Shown here piece by piece: positions 27,133 to 36,007 of a stretch of 64,000 nucleotides of DNA. A program made the translations under genes and the position numbers. Source of the DNA: an uncultured Pseudomonas sp. (GTDB taxonomy: Bacteria; Pseudomonadota; Gammaproteobacteria; Pseudomonadales; Pseudomonadaceae); assembly GCF_946885955.1 (NCBI RefSeq), contig NZ_CAMPHI010000003.1, positions 1 to 64,000 of the forward strand, in the 5' to 3' direction. How positions within the stretch are numbered: position 1 is the stretch's first letter; every line of letters begins with the position of its first letter. A model generated the notes under the pieces. The model was not told the DNA's origin. It made no database searches and saw only the letters and a list, made by a program, of their open reading frames with translations.

Positions 27133-27891
27133 CTATTCGCTGACGCCGTGACGGGCAGCCAGGCGCAGATACTCGCCATTGGCGATCTGACTTGCCAATG
27201 CCTGATTGAAGCGTTGAAGAAGCTGTTCCGCCCCCGGGTATGTCTTGGCAATCAACAAGTACTCGCGCACCTCATGGATGGGTTTGCTCAGCATGCGGTA
27301 GTTCGCCCGCGTACCGGCAACGGACTCGATCAGATTCCAGCCGGCCTGTTCGCTGAGAAAAATCCCGTCAGCCCGGCGGCTTTCCATCATGCGCACGCAG
27401 CTGTCCATCTCGCGCACGGTAATCAACTCGATCAGATGCTGGGCGAGCGCCTCCTCGATCAGCGGGAACAGGTTATAGCCCAGCGCCGAACATAGGCGCG
27501 CACCACGCAAATCATTCATTTCCCGGTATTGCAGGCCTGCGGCGACATGCACGAACAGGTGCACGGTGTTGCTGCGCAATGGATCCGAATAGAGCATCTG
27601 CTCGGCCCGTTCGCTGCTGAAGCTATAAGGAAAGGTGGCGGTGAACCTGCCAGAGAGGGTTTCCTGATAACCGCGCTTCCAAGGCAGATAGGCGACCTGC
27701 ACGGGGTAACCCAGCTGCTGGAAGATACCAGTCACCAACTCCGTCAGCATGCCGCCGGAGGGTAGGTTTTCCCCGCTGTAGGGGGCGAACTCGCCGGTTA
27801 CCAGGCTGATTTCCTCGGCCATCAGTGGCTCGCTGCCCAGCATCAGCGAACCCACGAAATACCAGGCTCGCAACAGTTTCCAATTCGCCAT
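27133..27891 (-). CDS. Periplasmic solute-binding protein, SBP_bac_3 family
   Basis: A 252-residue protein with signal peptide MANWKLLRAWYFVGSLMLGSEPLMA. The mature part reads like a type II polar-amino-acid binding protein (ISLVTGEFAPYSGENLPSGGMLTELV; IFQQLGYPVQVAYLPWKRGYQETLSG). No permease or ATPase gene is adjacent, so it may be a sensor partner, a stand-alone binding protein, or use a distant transporter. Ligand unknown. Confidence 0.78.
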   Translation of the reverse strand: MANWKLLRAWYFVGSLMLGSEPLMAEEISLVTGEFAPYSGENLPSGGMLTELVTGIFQQLGYPVQVAYLPWKRGYQETLSGRFTATFPYSFSSERAEQMLYSDPLRSNTVHLFVHVAAGLQYREMNDLRGARLCSALGYNLFPLIEEALAQHLIELITVREMDSCVRMMESRRADGIFLSEQAGWNLIESVAGTRANYRMLSKPIHEVREYLLIAKTYPGAEQLLQRFNQALASQIANGEYLRLAARHGVSE

Positions 27892-28126
27892 AAGCCCCCA
27901 CCATTGCCTAGCCGCCAGCTATGACGCGCGCGCAGCCGTTGCTGCTGACCAATCGACGACGCCGAGTCGTCACGGATTTTCAGAGAGTAGCCGAAACTGG
28001 CAGCCCGCGAGAGCCCCCTCGAAAGCGATACGAGGGCGGCGCGTGTCAGACAAATGCACACAACGACTGACAGTCGCCATGCTGCGCGCTAAGGTGGAAA
28101 CTCCTTTCATTTTCAAGGAGTCGACC

Positions 28127-28294
28127 ATGCCCTGGTATGCCTGGCTGATCATCGTCCTGGCGCTTGGTTCTATCCTGGCCAGCCTGTTGCTGCTGCGTGA
28201 CACCGCGAAAAAGCTGCCCCTGAGCGACGAGCAACTGCAACGCATCAAGCAACGCAATGCCGAGCAGGATGCCAAGGATGCGCGCGAACCCTAG
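28127..28294 (+). CDS. Small single-span membrane protein (DUF2897-like)
   Basis: A 55-residue protein MPWYAWLIIVLALGSILASLLLL followed by a charged cytoplasmic tail (KKLPLSDEQLQRIKQRNAEQDAKDAREP). One transmembrane helix spans about residues 4-23. AAGGAG lies 6 nt upstream of the ATG. It overlaps the start of the following lipoprotein gene by 17 bp, indicating co-translation. Resembles the DUF2897 family; function unknown. Confidence 0.75.
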   Translation: MPWYAWLIIVLALGSILASLLLLRDTAKKLPLSDEQLQRIKQRNAEQDAKDAREP

Positions 28295-29672
28295 CCTGCT
28301 GCTGATGCTGCCACTGCTGACGGCCTGCGCGCAGCAGCCTGGCGCGGGCGCCAAGGACGCCTGCATGGCGCTGTTTGACGAATGGAGCAGCGCCAGCGCC
28401 GCCAGCCGCGACGCCCAGTACCGCGCCATCGAAGGCCTGCCCGGGCTACGCAGCAGCCGGCTCGATGCCGCCCTGGCGACCGACGCGCGAACGCCTGAAC
28501 AACGCCAACTCTGGTTGCAGCGCCTGGCCGATAACGATCGTGAGGCCAGCGCGATAGAGCTGGCCAACCTGCCGAACCAAGAGCGCCAGCGCTGGCGTGC
28601 CGCACCCATGCAAGCGCAACTGGACGAGTGTCGAGACCAACAGCAGCAACGCCTGCTCGACGACCCCGAGTCCTTCGAGCACCTGCGCCGCACCAGCCAG
28701 GTGGCCGATGACTATTCATCCTGGGCCCGCACCCTGGGCCTATATTCGCTGTTCAAGCCCTTTTATCGACGCGGTATCGCCGCCTGGCAGGCCGAGGCCG
28801 CAAGCTTCCAGGCGCCCAGCGATTCGCCGCGCTGGCTGAGCTACCACGCGTTGCCCGACGACGAGCCCGTCGTCGGGCCACCGGCACCGGACGCCCTGGG
28901 CTTGCCCATTGTCGACCTGCAGCAAGGAGAGGCGCTGCTAGCCCGTCATGCCCCGCGCTTGCGCATCGAGCAAGCCAGCCAGGCCGATCGAATCGGCCGT
29001 CCACGCTTCGATGCCCAGGGCCAACGCAGCTTCGCGCCCACTTTGCCGCAGGTATTCCAGCGATTAGGCTGGAGCCGAATCGACGGGCGCTGGCACCTGC
29101 AACTGATCTACCAGTTCTGGTTCAGCGAACGGCCGAAACCTCATGCGCTGGATCTTTTCGGCGGCGAACTGGATGGATTGATCTGGCGGGTAACCCTCGA
29201 CCAACAGGGTGACGCCCTGCTCTACGACGCCATTCACCCGTGCGGCTGCTGGCACAGCTTTTATCTGCCGGCCAACTCCCCCCTGCGTTTCCACCAGCCC
29301 GAGGATCAGGAAGCGCGTCTTGTCCGGCGCCTGGACATCAACGGCGACAGCGCCGCCACCTTATGGCTGAGCAGCGGCTCCCATAGCCTGCGCTGGGTGG
29401 ACGGTCGGCGCTCCCCTTATCCCTCGATGCTCTACTCGCGGCAACCGATGGATCAGCTACGCCAGCTGGCCCACCCACAAGGCTCGCACAGCCTGTATGG
29501 CATCGATGGCCTGGTGCCCGGCAGCGAGCGCCTCGAGCGCTGGCTGTTGTGGCCCTCAGGGGTACGCTCCCCGGGAGCCATGCGCCAATGGGGCCGGCAT
29601 GCCACGGCCTTTGTCGGCCGCGCGCATTTCGATGACCCGGATCTGCTCGCGCGCTATTTCCATCGGCCTTGA
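28278..29672 (+). CDS. Large hypothetical lipoprotein
   Basis: A 464-residue protein with lipoprotein signal MRANPSLLLMLPLLTAC (lipobox LTAC). It is rich in Arg, Gln and Trp, with the blocks YSLFKPFYRRGIAAWQ, WHLQLIYQFWFSERPKP and DAIHPCGCWHSFYLPANSP. The Cys-x-Cys followed by Trp-His is suggestive of metal or disulfide chemistry. I recognise no named domain. Start 28278 has AGGATG 8 nt upstream. It is probably translationally coupled to the small membrane protein before it and lies outside the cytoplasm. Confidence 0.7.
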   Translation: MRANPSLLLMLPLLTACAQQPGAGAKDACMALFDEWSSASAASRDAQYRAIEGLPGLRSSRLDAALATDARTPEQRQLWLQRLADNDREASAIELANLPNQERQRWRAAPMQAQLDECRDQQQQRLLDDPESFEHLRRTSQVADDYSSWARTLGLYSLFKPFYRRGIAAWQAEAASFQAPSDSPRWLSYHALPDDEPVVGPPAPDALGLPIVDLQQGEALLARHAPRLRIEQASQADRIGRPRFDAQGQRSFAPTLPQVFQRLGWSRIDGRWHLQLIYQFWFSERPKPHALDLFGGELDGLIWRVTLDQQGDALLYDAIHPCGCWHSFYLPANSPLRFHQPEDQEARLVRRLDINGDSAATLWLSSGSHSLRWVDGRRSPYPSMLYSRQPMDQLRQLAHPQGSHSLYGIDGLVPGSERLERWLLWPSGVRSPGAMRQWGRHATAFVGRAHFDDPDLLARYFHRP

Positions 29673-29854
29673 ATGGTTCAGGCGGATACGGGCAACTTTG
29701 CAGGGTGGCGTTGGCGACACCGCTGGCAGTCCAGATGGCGGCCAAGTCTTCGGCCTGTCCCTCATGCACTACCAGCCTGCACATGTGGGAGGTGCTTTAG
29801 CGACGAGCTTTTCAACGGCCTGTTAGACTGCGCGCCCCTGCAAGGAAAGCTCGC

Positions 29855-30613
29855 ATGCCGCTGCACCTACGCTTGTTGCTGCCAAACCTGGGCTTGGCCA
29901 TGGGTTTTGCCCTGGGTTTTGTTCAACCGTTGGGGCTACTGGCAGGCGCCGGGCTTATCGCCCTGGTGTTGTTCGCCCAGCCCTATCTGCCGCGCGCACT
30001 CTGGTCCCCCCTGGTGCTGTTGTGCGGCATCGCCTTTGCCGCCCACCTGCTACCCGGCTTCAGCCCCTGGCCGTTATGGCCACCACGGCAAATCAGCAGC
30101 GATGCCGCGCCCTATGCCCTGCGCCTATCCTGGGACAAATTGCTGGTCGGTTTGACGCTGCTGGCCTGGTGGCTAGGCGAGAGCCATAAAACCTATCGAC
30201 GCCCCCTGCTTGCCGGTGCCGTGGCCCTGACCACTTTGATCGCAGTGCCGCTGCTGGCACTGATGTTGGGCGTTGTCGACTGGCAACCGAAATGGCCGGA
30301 TGGCCTGTGGCTGTGGTTGGCGGTAAATCTGGGAGTGACGGTCCTGGCGGAGGAGTTGCTATTTCGCGGCCTGCTGCAAACCCAGCTGATCGCCTGGCTC
30401 GGGGTGTGGCCGGGGTTGCTGCTGACAGCGTTGCTGTTCGGCGCCGCCCATATCCCCTTCAGCCCCCTCTTCGCCCTGGTTGCGGGCGCTGCGGGCCTGG
30501 GTTACGGCCTACTATTTCACTACAGCGGCCGGCTGAGCCTGGCGATCGCCCTGCACCTGGCGGTCAACGTGCTGCATCTGCTGTTACTGAGCTATCCGCT
30601 GCGCCTGCAGTGA
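29855..30613 (+). CDS. CPBP (CAAX-like) intramembrane metalloprotease
   Basis: A 252-residue integral membrane protein with about seven hydrophobic helices. Motif 1 EELLFRG (AEELLFRGLLQ) and motif 2 FGAAHIPFSP (His) define the CPBP/Abi intramembrane protease family, as does the C-terminal LAIALHLAVNVLH with the third His/Asn set. It probably cleaves membrane or lipidated substrates, or acts as an immunity/processing protein; the substrate is unknown. AAGGA lies 8 nt upstream of the ATG. Its last 50 bp overlap the convergent solute-binding protein gene. Confidence 0.85.
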   Translation: MPLHLRLLLPNLGLAMGFALGFVQPLGLLAGAGLIALVLFAQPYLPRALWSPLVLLCGIAFAAHLLPGFSPWPLWPPRQISSDAAPYALRLSWDKLLVGLTLLAWWLGESHKTYRRPLLAGAVALTTLIAVPLLALMLGVVDWQPKWPDGLWLWLAVNLGVTVLAEELLFRGLLQTQLIAWLGVWPGLLLTALLFGAAHIPFSPLFALVAGAAGLGYGLLFHYSGRLSLAIALHLAVNVLHLLLLSYPLRLQ

Positions 30614-31385
30614 CGGTGATATGAAAAGGTTCGAAAATTGCGGCCAATTGCCCATTGGCCCGCAGTTGCTCGAGCAAAGCGGAAAAATCGACGGCACTGA
30701 TGGCCGCACCGGGCCGTATCAACGCCATGTGGTGATAGCTCTGATCGACCTTGCGCGATATCAGCAACTGCCCGGCATATTCCTCATGGCGCCGTAAGAA
30801 GTCGTCGATATAGGAGCGGGTCACCGCGGCGATATCCACCCGATTGTGCAGCACCATCAGCAAGTTGCTGTCGTGGGAATAAGTCAGGGTGGCGTTGAAG
30901 TTGTTGCGCAGGAAATCCGGGTTGGCATTGAAACCGGCGAAGGCATAGTGATAACCGTTGAACAACGCCAGGCGCTTGTTCTGCAGTTGGTCGAAGTACG
31001 TCTGATCGCGGTGCTTATAGCTACGGGTGACGAATACTTCGAAGTCCTGGAGCCCCATATCGACGATATCGTAGTCGATATCCTGCCAGCCCCAGTCGGG
31101 GTTCTCGAACAAGGCGATATCGTTGCGTCCATCCTGCAGATCGGCAAAACGGCGTGGAATAGCCGTCGGCCGGATAATGAACCGATAATCGTCTTGCAAT
31201 TGATTCAAGGCGTCGAGCAATTGCGGCAACAATCCCGGATGCTCCGACTGCCCGGGCTTGACCACGTACGGCGGGAAAAACGCCGCGCCCACTGTCACCA
31301 CCTGCGCAGCCGCAGCCTGGCCTGCCAGCAAGCCGGCAATCAATAGCAAAAATCCCCGTGCCACACTGCGCATGAACAAGGGCAT
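30564..31385 (-). CDS. Periplasmic solute-binding-like protein, tandem paralogue 2
   Basis: A 273-residue protein. Signal MRSVARGFLLLIAGLLAGQAAA begins 4 codons after the chosen start. The mature part has VTVGAAFFPPYVVKPGQSEHPG, FENPDWGWQDIDYD, NGYHYAFAGFNANPDFLRNN and LTYSHDSNLLMVL. The gene at 31455 shares these blocks almost word for word, so the two arose by tandem duplication. The fold is that of SBP_bac_3 proteins, but no transporter genes adjoin. Start 31385 has AGGGA 10 nt upstream; the ATG at 31373 is an alternative. The 3' end overlaps the CPBP protease gene by 50 bp. Confidence 0.76.
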   Translation of the reverse strand: MPLFMRSVARGFLLLIAGLLAGQAAAAQVVTVGAAFFPPYVVKPGQSEHPGLLPQLLDALNQLQDDYRFIIRPTAIPRRFADLQDGRNDIALFENPDWGWQDIDYDIVDMGLQDFEVFVTRSYKHRDQTYFDQLQNKRLALFNGYHYAFAGFNANPDFLRNNFNATLTYSHDSNLLMVLHNRVDIAAVTRSYIDDFLRRHEEYAGQLLISRKVDQSYHHMALIRPGAAISAVDFSALLEQLRANGQLAAIFEPFHITVTAGAADSSVTADAAR

Positions 31386-31454
31386 ACGGTTTACGTCCCT
31401 ATAGGTATTTGAGGCCAAGCCTACCCCAGTAAAAGCTGACCGAACAGTACAACT

Positions 31455-32240
31455 TCAGTCGCCGCCAAAGGCCTCCGTGGCGCGCATGTGATAGCGCGCG
31501 AGCAGAGCGTCGAGCCCGCCATCGCGGTTGAGTACTTGCAGCAAATCAGCGAATTGCCGGGGGCTAAGCGGGGCATGCGGGCGGAATAACGCCTGGTGCT
31601 GATAAATCTGGTCGACGCGCTCCGACACCAGCAATTCCGAGCGAAGTTCTGGATTATTGTCCTGATACATCTCCAGATAGGAGCGGGTAATTACCGCGAT
31701 ATCCGCACGACCACGCAGCAGCATATTCAGGTTGCTGTCATGGGAATAGGTCAATACCGCGCCTAATTTGTCGCGCAGGTACTGCGGATCCGAGTTGAAA
31801 CCGGCAAAGCCGTAATGGTAGCCGGTATAGAGGGCCAGGCGCTTGTCGTTGATGTGCTCGAAATACTCCTGCCCTCGCCCCGGTTGCGCCCGGGCGACAT
31901 AGACTTCGGCGTCCTCGATGTGCAGGTCCAGCGCCTTGTGCTCGGTGTCCTGCCAGCCCCACTTGGGCGACTCGAACAGAATCATGTCGAATCGGCTACC
32001 TTGCAGATCGCGGTAACGCCGGGTGACGGAGGTCGGCATCAGGCTGAAGCGAAACGCCTGTTGCGCCTGATTCAATTGCGCCAGCAAATCCGGCACCAGC
32101 CCTGTGGGCTGATTGCTCTCGGGTTTTACCACATAAGGCGGAAAGTCATAGGCACCGACGCGCACCGGTTGCGCGGCGAAAACCGCCGAAGCCGATACCA
32201 GGCAACATGCCAATAGCCAGCCACTGAGTAACGCGCGCAA
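31455..32240 (-). CDS. Periplasmic solute-binding-like protein, tandem paralogue 1
   Basis: A 261-residue protein, with probable start at TTG 32240 because a perfect AAGGAG lies 6 nt upstream. The signal peptide is RALLSGWLLACCLVSASAVFA. The mature part has VRVGAYDFPPYVVKPESNQPTG, FESPKWGWQDTEHK, TGYHYGFAGFNSDPQYLRDK and LTYSHDSNLNMLLRGRADIAVITRSY. It is a close paralogue of the next gene downstream (30564). Ligand unknown. An upstream in-frame start at 32294 lacks an SD. Confidence 0.76.
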   Translation of the reverse strand: MRALLSGWLLACCLVSASAVFAAQPVRVGAYDFPPYVVKPESNQPTGLVPDLLAQLNQAQQAFRFSLMPTSVTRRYRDLQGSRFDMILFESPKWGWQDTEHKALDLHIEDAEVYVARAQPGRGQEYFEHINDKRLALYTGYHYGFAGFNSDPQYLRDKLGAVLTYSHDSNLNMLLRGRADIAVITRSYLEMYQDNNPELRSELLVSERVDQIYQHQALFRPHAPLSPRQFADLLQVLNRDGGLDALLARYHMRATEAFGGD

Positions 32241-32353
32241 ACGATGCTCCTTTCCACTGACACAGCGCCATAGTCGGCTCCCTGTGATTACCAAGCGAAA
32301 GGTTCCATATCGCGCCGTGTAAAATCGAACTTTAGGAGACTAACCGATTATCT

Positions 32354-32977
32354 TCAAACTTCCTTCAGCACCAGCGACAGTGCCTCTTCGGCCAATTGAT
32401 CCAGGCTCATTGGGCCCTCAGGGCGGAACCAGGTATTGGTCCAACTCAGTGCGCCAGTGAGAAAACGCCTCAGGATAAACGGGTCTGAATGAACATAGCC
32501 AGCCGCCTTGGCCTCGTTCAGCACGTCCAGCCACAATTGCTCGTAAGTATCGCGCAACTCGAGAATGAATTGCTGGCTCTCCGACGACAGTGAACGCCAC
32601 TCGTAGACCAGCACGGCCATGGCTTCGCCGGTACCGCCCATGATCGACTGCAGCTCGCAGCGGATCAATGCCAGCACCCGCTCGCGCAGCGTAGTCGCTT
32701 CGGCCAGCGAAGCCCGCATCAGGGCCGTGTTGTAGCGGATGGTTTCCTCCATTACCGAGCGGAGAATTTCATCCTTGCTTTTGAAGTGATGAAAAATACT
32801 GCCCGACTGAATCCCCACCGCGCTGGCCAGATCGCGCACCGTGGTGCGTTCGTAACCTTTGCTGCGAAACAGATGCGCGGCGGTTTGCAGCAGCTTGCCT
32901 CGCGCGCTGTCCGGATCGGTCACCAGACCGCCGGCTACCAGTTCGCGCATCACTACCTGGGCTTGTTGATCATCCAC
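32354..32977 (-). CDS. atuR: TetR-family repressor AtuR
   Basis: A 207-residue protein starting at GTG. The N-terminal helix-turn-helix (about 25-75) is TAAHLFRSKGYERTTVRDLASAVGIQSGSIFHHFKSKDEIL; the C-terminal ligand domain is helical. It is divergent from atuA, as in P. aeruginosa, where AtuR represses the acyclic terpene utilisation genes and binds two inverted repeats in the atuR-atuA gap. Two matching repeats are present here. Effectors are probably terpenoid-pathway intermediates. Confidence 0.88.
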   Translation of the reverse strand: MDDQQAQVVMRELVAGGLVTDPDSARGKLLQTAAHLFRSKGYERTTVRDLASAVGIQSGSIFHHFKSKDEILRSVMEETIRYNTALMRASLAEATTLRERVLALIRCELQSIMGGTGEAMAVLVYEWRSLSSESQQFILELRDTYEQLWLDVLNEAKAAGYVHSDPFILRRFLTGALSWTNTWFRPEGPMSLDQLAEEALSLVLKEV

Positions 32978-33104
32978 GCTTATATAGTCTCCAACGCTCT
33001 TAATCGCTCGAACCAGGTCGAATACCTTGGCAGCTGACGCCGCCGCTCCGCCGACGTGCCCAAGTGCCTGTGGTAGTGACGAAATTTATGCCGCACAAGC
33101 CACC

Positions 33105-33118
33105 CAAGCAAGCGCTTG
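33105..33118. promoter_or_regulatory. Candidate AtuR operator 1
   Basis: CAAGC-N4-GCTTG, perfect 5-bp arms (CAAGCAAGCGCTTG). It is one of two identical-format sites in the atuR-atuA gap, 53 bp centre to centre from the other. Two operator repeats are known for AtuR in P. aeruginosa, and the position fits. Confidence 0.7.
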
Positions 33119-33157
33119 TATGAATTAACGGAAAGATTCGCCCAAGGGCTTTTCAAC

Positions 33158-33171
33158 CAAGCGCTTGCTTG
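33158..33171. promoter_or_regulatory. Candidate AtuR operator 2
   Basis: CAAGC-N4-GCTTG (CAAGCGCTTGCTTG), perfect arms, about 42 bp before the atuA ATG. Together with operator 1 it forms a larger inverted arrangement, because the extended 15-mer here is the reverse complement of 33104-33118. Confidence 0.7.
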
Positions 33172-33212
33172 GTAGCCTTCATTCACTCTTCCCGGGCAGC
33201 GGACTTAACCAA

Positions 33213-35000
33213 ATGAGCAAAACCGTACGCATCGGCTGCGCCTCCGCCTTCTGGGGCGATACCTCCACCGCCGCCGCCCAGCTTGTCCGGGGTGCCGAAC
33301 TGGATTACCTGGTATTCGACTACCTGGCCGAAGTGACCATGTCGATCATGGCCGGCGCCCGCATGAAGAAGCCGGACGCCGGTTATGCCACCGACTTCGT
33401 CGAGGTACTGACGCCACTGTTGCAGGACATCGCCGTCAAACGTATCCGCGTGATCAGCAACGCCGGTGGGGTCAACCCCAGCGCCTGCGCCGCCGCGCTG
33501 GCCGCGGCCTGCGAACAGGCCGGGGTGCAACTGAAAATCGCCGTGCTGCACGGCGATAACTTGCAGCCCAAACTCGCAGAACTGGGTAAAGCCGGTGCGG
33601 TGGAGATGTTCAGCGGCGCCGCCCTGCCGCCGTTCTGCGTCTCGGTGAATGCCTACCTGGGCGCGCCGGGCATCGTCGAGGCACTGAGGCTCGGTGCGGA
33701 TATAGTGATCACCGGCCGGGTGGTCGACAGTGCGGTGGTCAGCGCCGCCCTGGTGCATGAGTTCTGCTGGGCCTGGAGCGATTACGACCGCTTGGCTCAG
33801 GCCGCTCTTGCCGGGCATATCATCGAATGCGGCGCGCAGTGTACCGGCGGCAACTTCACCGACTGGGAAAACGTGCCGGACTACGAGCATATCGGCTTCC
33901 CGGTGGTGGAAGTCGCGGCTGACGGCAGCTTTGTGGTGAGTAAACCCGAAGGCTCCGGCGGCTTGGTCACGCCTTTTACCGTTGGCGAGCAGATGCTCTA
34001 CGAGATCGGCGACCCACGGGCCTATCACCTGCCCGACGTGGTTTGCGATTTCACCTGGGTCGAGCTGCGCCAGGTCGGTGACAACCGCGTCGAACTCAGC
34101 GGCGCTCGCGGTCTACCGCCCACCGCGCAGTACAAAGTCAGCGCCACCTACCCCGACGGCTTTCGTTGTACCGCCAGTTGCCTGATGGCCGGGATCGATG
34201 CGCACAAGAAAGCCCAACGGGTCAGCCAGGCGATCATCGCCAAGACCGAGGAGATGTTCGCCGAGCGCGGTTGGGGGCCCTATAAAGAGGTGAACATCGA
34301 GCTGCTCGGCGCCGAAACGACCTACGGCGCCCATGGCCGGCGCGCGGATACCCGCGAAGTGGTGATCAAGATCGCCGTGCGTCATGCGAAAAAAGAAGCG
34401 TTGATTCTGTTCTCCCGCGAGATCGCCCAGGCCGCCACCGGCATGGCACCGGGCTTGACCGGTATCGTCGGCGGCCGCCCGACGGTTTACCCGGTGATTC
34501 GTCTGTTCTCGTTCCTCGCCGACAAGAGCCATTGCACGCTGGAAGTGGAGCTGAACGGCGGACGCCACTCGGTCACCCTGCCGCAGCTCGACGCCCTCGA
34601 CCCAAGCCAGGTCGCGGCTGACCTGCCCGCGCCAAGCACGGATGCACAAGCCGACACCGCGGTGCCGTTGATCGCGCTGGCCGTGGCCCGCTCCGGCGAC
34701 AAGGGCAACCACAGCAATATCGGCGTCGTGGCCAGAAAGCCCGAGTACTTGGCCTGGATCGCCGCTGCGCTGACCCCAGGCGCCGTGGCCGAATGGATGC
34801 AACACGTGCTCGACCCAGAGACCGGCAAGGTCAGCCGCTGGTATTTGCCGGGCAGTCATAGCCTGAATTTTCTCTTGGAAAACGCCCTGGGCGGTGGCGG
34901 CGTCGCCAGCCTGCGCATCGACCCCCAAGGCAAAGCGTTCGCCCAGCAGCTTTTGGAATTCCCGATTCCGATACCCGGGGCGCTGGCAGAAACCCTGTAG
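33213..35000 (+). CDS. atuA: Acyclic terpene utilisation protein AtuA
   Basis: A 595-residue protein of the AtuA/DUF1446 family. It begins [45 protein letters not shown]. AtuA is required for citronellol/geraniol catabolism; it is linked to the hydration/cleavage of 3-hydroxy-3-isohexenylglutaryl-CoA, but its exact reaction is not settled to my knowledge. The C-terminal about 105 residues ([22 protein letters not shown]) form the AtuA_C domain. It is the first gene of the atu operon. Its TAG stop lies inside a REP element (TGTAGGAGC). Confidence 0.9.
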   Translation: MSKTVRIGCASAFWGDTSTAAAQLVRGAELDYLVFDYLAEVTMSIMAGARMKKPDAGYATDFVEVLTPLLQDIAVKRIRVISNAGGVNPSACAAALAAACEQAGVQLKIAVLHGDNLQPKLAELGKAGAVEMFSGAALPPFCVSVNAYLGAPGIVEALRLGADIVITGRVVDSAVVSAALVHEFCWAWSDYDRLAQAALAGHIIECGAQCTGGNFTDWENVPDYEHIGFPVVEVAADGSFVVSKPEGSGGLVTPFTVGEQMLYEIGDPRAYHLPDVVCDFTWVELRQVGDNRVELSGARGLPPTAQYKVSATYPDGFRCTASCLMAGIDAHKKAQRVSQAIIAKTEEMFAERGWGPYKEVNIELLGAETTYGAHGRRADTREVVIKIAVRHAKKEALILFSREIAQAATGMAPGLTGIVGGRPTVYPVIRLFSFLADKSHCTLEVELNGGRHSVTLPQLDALDPSQVAADLPAPSTDAQADTAVPLIALAVARSGDKGNHSNIGVVARKPEYLAWIAAALTPGAVAEWMQHVLDPETGKVSRWYLPGSHSLNFLLENALGGGGVASLRIDPQGKAFAQQLLEFPIPIPGALAETL

Positions 35001-35061
35001 GAGCCAGCTTGCTGGCGATCATCAACACAGCAAAAGTATCGCGAGCAAGCTCGCTCCTACA
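34996..35061. repeat. TGTAGGAGC/GCTCCTACA REP element
   Basis: Inverted arms TGTAGGAGCCAGCTTGCTGG and CGCGAGCAAGCTCGCTCCTACA in the atuA-atuB gap. The atuA stop codon (34998-35000) is provided by the first bases of this repeat. Confidence 0.75.
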
Positions 35062-35124
35062 AAAGCGGATAGCGCACCACCCTGAAATGCTGGCGCCCGA
35101 TAAAGCCTAAGGATAAGAACGGAA

Positions 35125-36003
35125 ATGGCATACGACTCGATCTTCAAACCCGGCCTATTCAGCGGCCAGACCATCCTGGTCACCGGCGGCGGCAGCGGTA
35201 TCGGTCGCTGCACCGCCCACGAACTGGCCGCCCTGGGCGCCCATGTGGTGCTGGTCGGACGCAGGCGGGAAAAGCTTGAAGCGACCTGTGGCGAAATCCG
35301 CGAAGACGGCGGCAGCGCCAGCTTTCAGGTCTGCGACATCCGCGACGAAGAAGCAGTCAAGGCCATGGTCAAGGCGGTGTTCGATGAGCACGGGCCGATC
35401 CACCACTTGGTCAATAACGCAGGCGGCCAATACCCCGCCCCGCTCGCCTCGATCAACCAGAAAGGCTTCGAAACCGTGGTGCGCACCAACCTGGTCGGCG
35501 GTTTTCTGGTCGCCCGCGAAGTGTTCAACCAGAGCATGAGCAAGACCGGCGGCAGCATCGTCAATATGCTCGCCGACATGTGGGGCGGCATGCCCGGCAT
35601 GGGCCATTCCGGGGCGGCACGTGCGGGCATGGAGAACTTCACCAAAACCGCCGCCGTCGAGTGGGGCCATGCCGGGGTGCGGGTCAATGCCGTGGCGCCG
35701 GGCTGGATTGCCTCCAGCGGCATGGACACTTATGAAGGCGCGTTCAAGGCGGTGATTCCGACCCTGCGCGAGCACGTGCCACTGAAGCGCATCGGCAGCG
35801 AGTCGGAAGTTTCGGCCGCCATCGTTTTCCTGCTGTCGCCGGGCGCCGCCTTTATCAGCGGCAACACCGTACGCATCGACGGCGCAGCCAGCCAGGGCAG
35901 CCGCGCCTTCCCGCGGTTCAAGGCCAAGCCGGGGCAGAGCCAGGCCTACAACGGTTTTCACAGGGCCTACCTGCCCGATGTGCTGAAAGAACAGGGAGAA
36001 TGA
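35125..36003 (+). CDS. atuB: Short-chain dehydrogenase AtuB
   Basis: A 292-residue SDR protein. The cofactor motif TGGGSGIG lies at about 20-27 and NNAGG at about 98. The usual catalytic Tyr-x3-Lys is replaced by His-x3-Arg (GHSGAARAG), the pattern of 2,4-dienoyl-CoA reductase-type SDRs, which lack the Tyr. It belongs to the citronellol/geraniol pathway cluster; the precise substrate is unsettled. It is followed after 4 bp by atuC. Confidence 0.86.
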   Translation: MAYDSIFKPGLFSGQTILVTGGGSGIGRCTAHELAALGAHVVLVGRRREKLEATCGEIREDGGSASFQVCDIRDEEAVKAMVKAVFDEHGPIHHLVNNAGGQYPAPLASINQKGFETVVRTNLVGGFLVAREVFNQSMSKTGGSIVNMLADMWGGMPGMGHSGAARAGMENFTKTAAVEWGHAGVRVNAVAPGWIASSGMDTYEGAFKAVIPTLREHVPLKRIGSESEVSAAIVFLLSPGAAFISGNTVRIDGAASQGSRAFPRFKAKPGQSQAYNGFHRAYLPDVLKEQGE

Positions 36004-36007
36004 TGCG

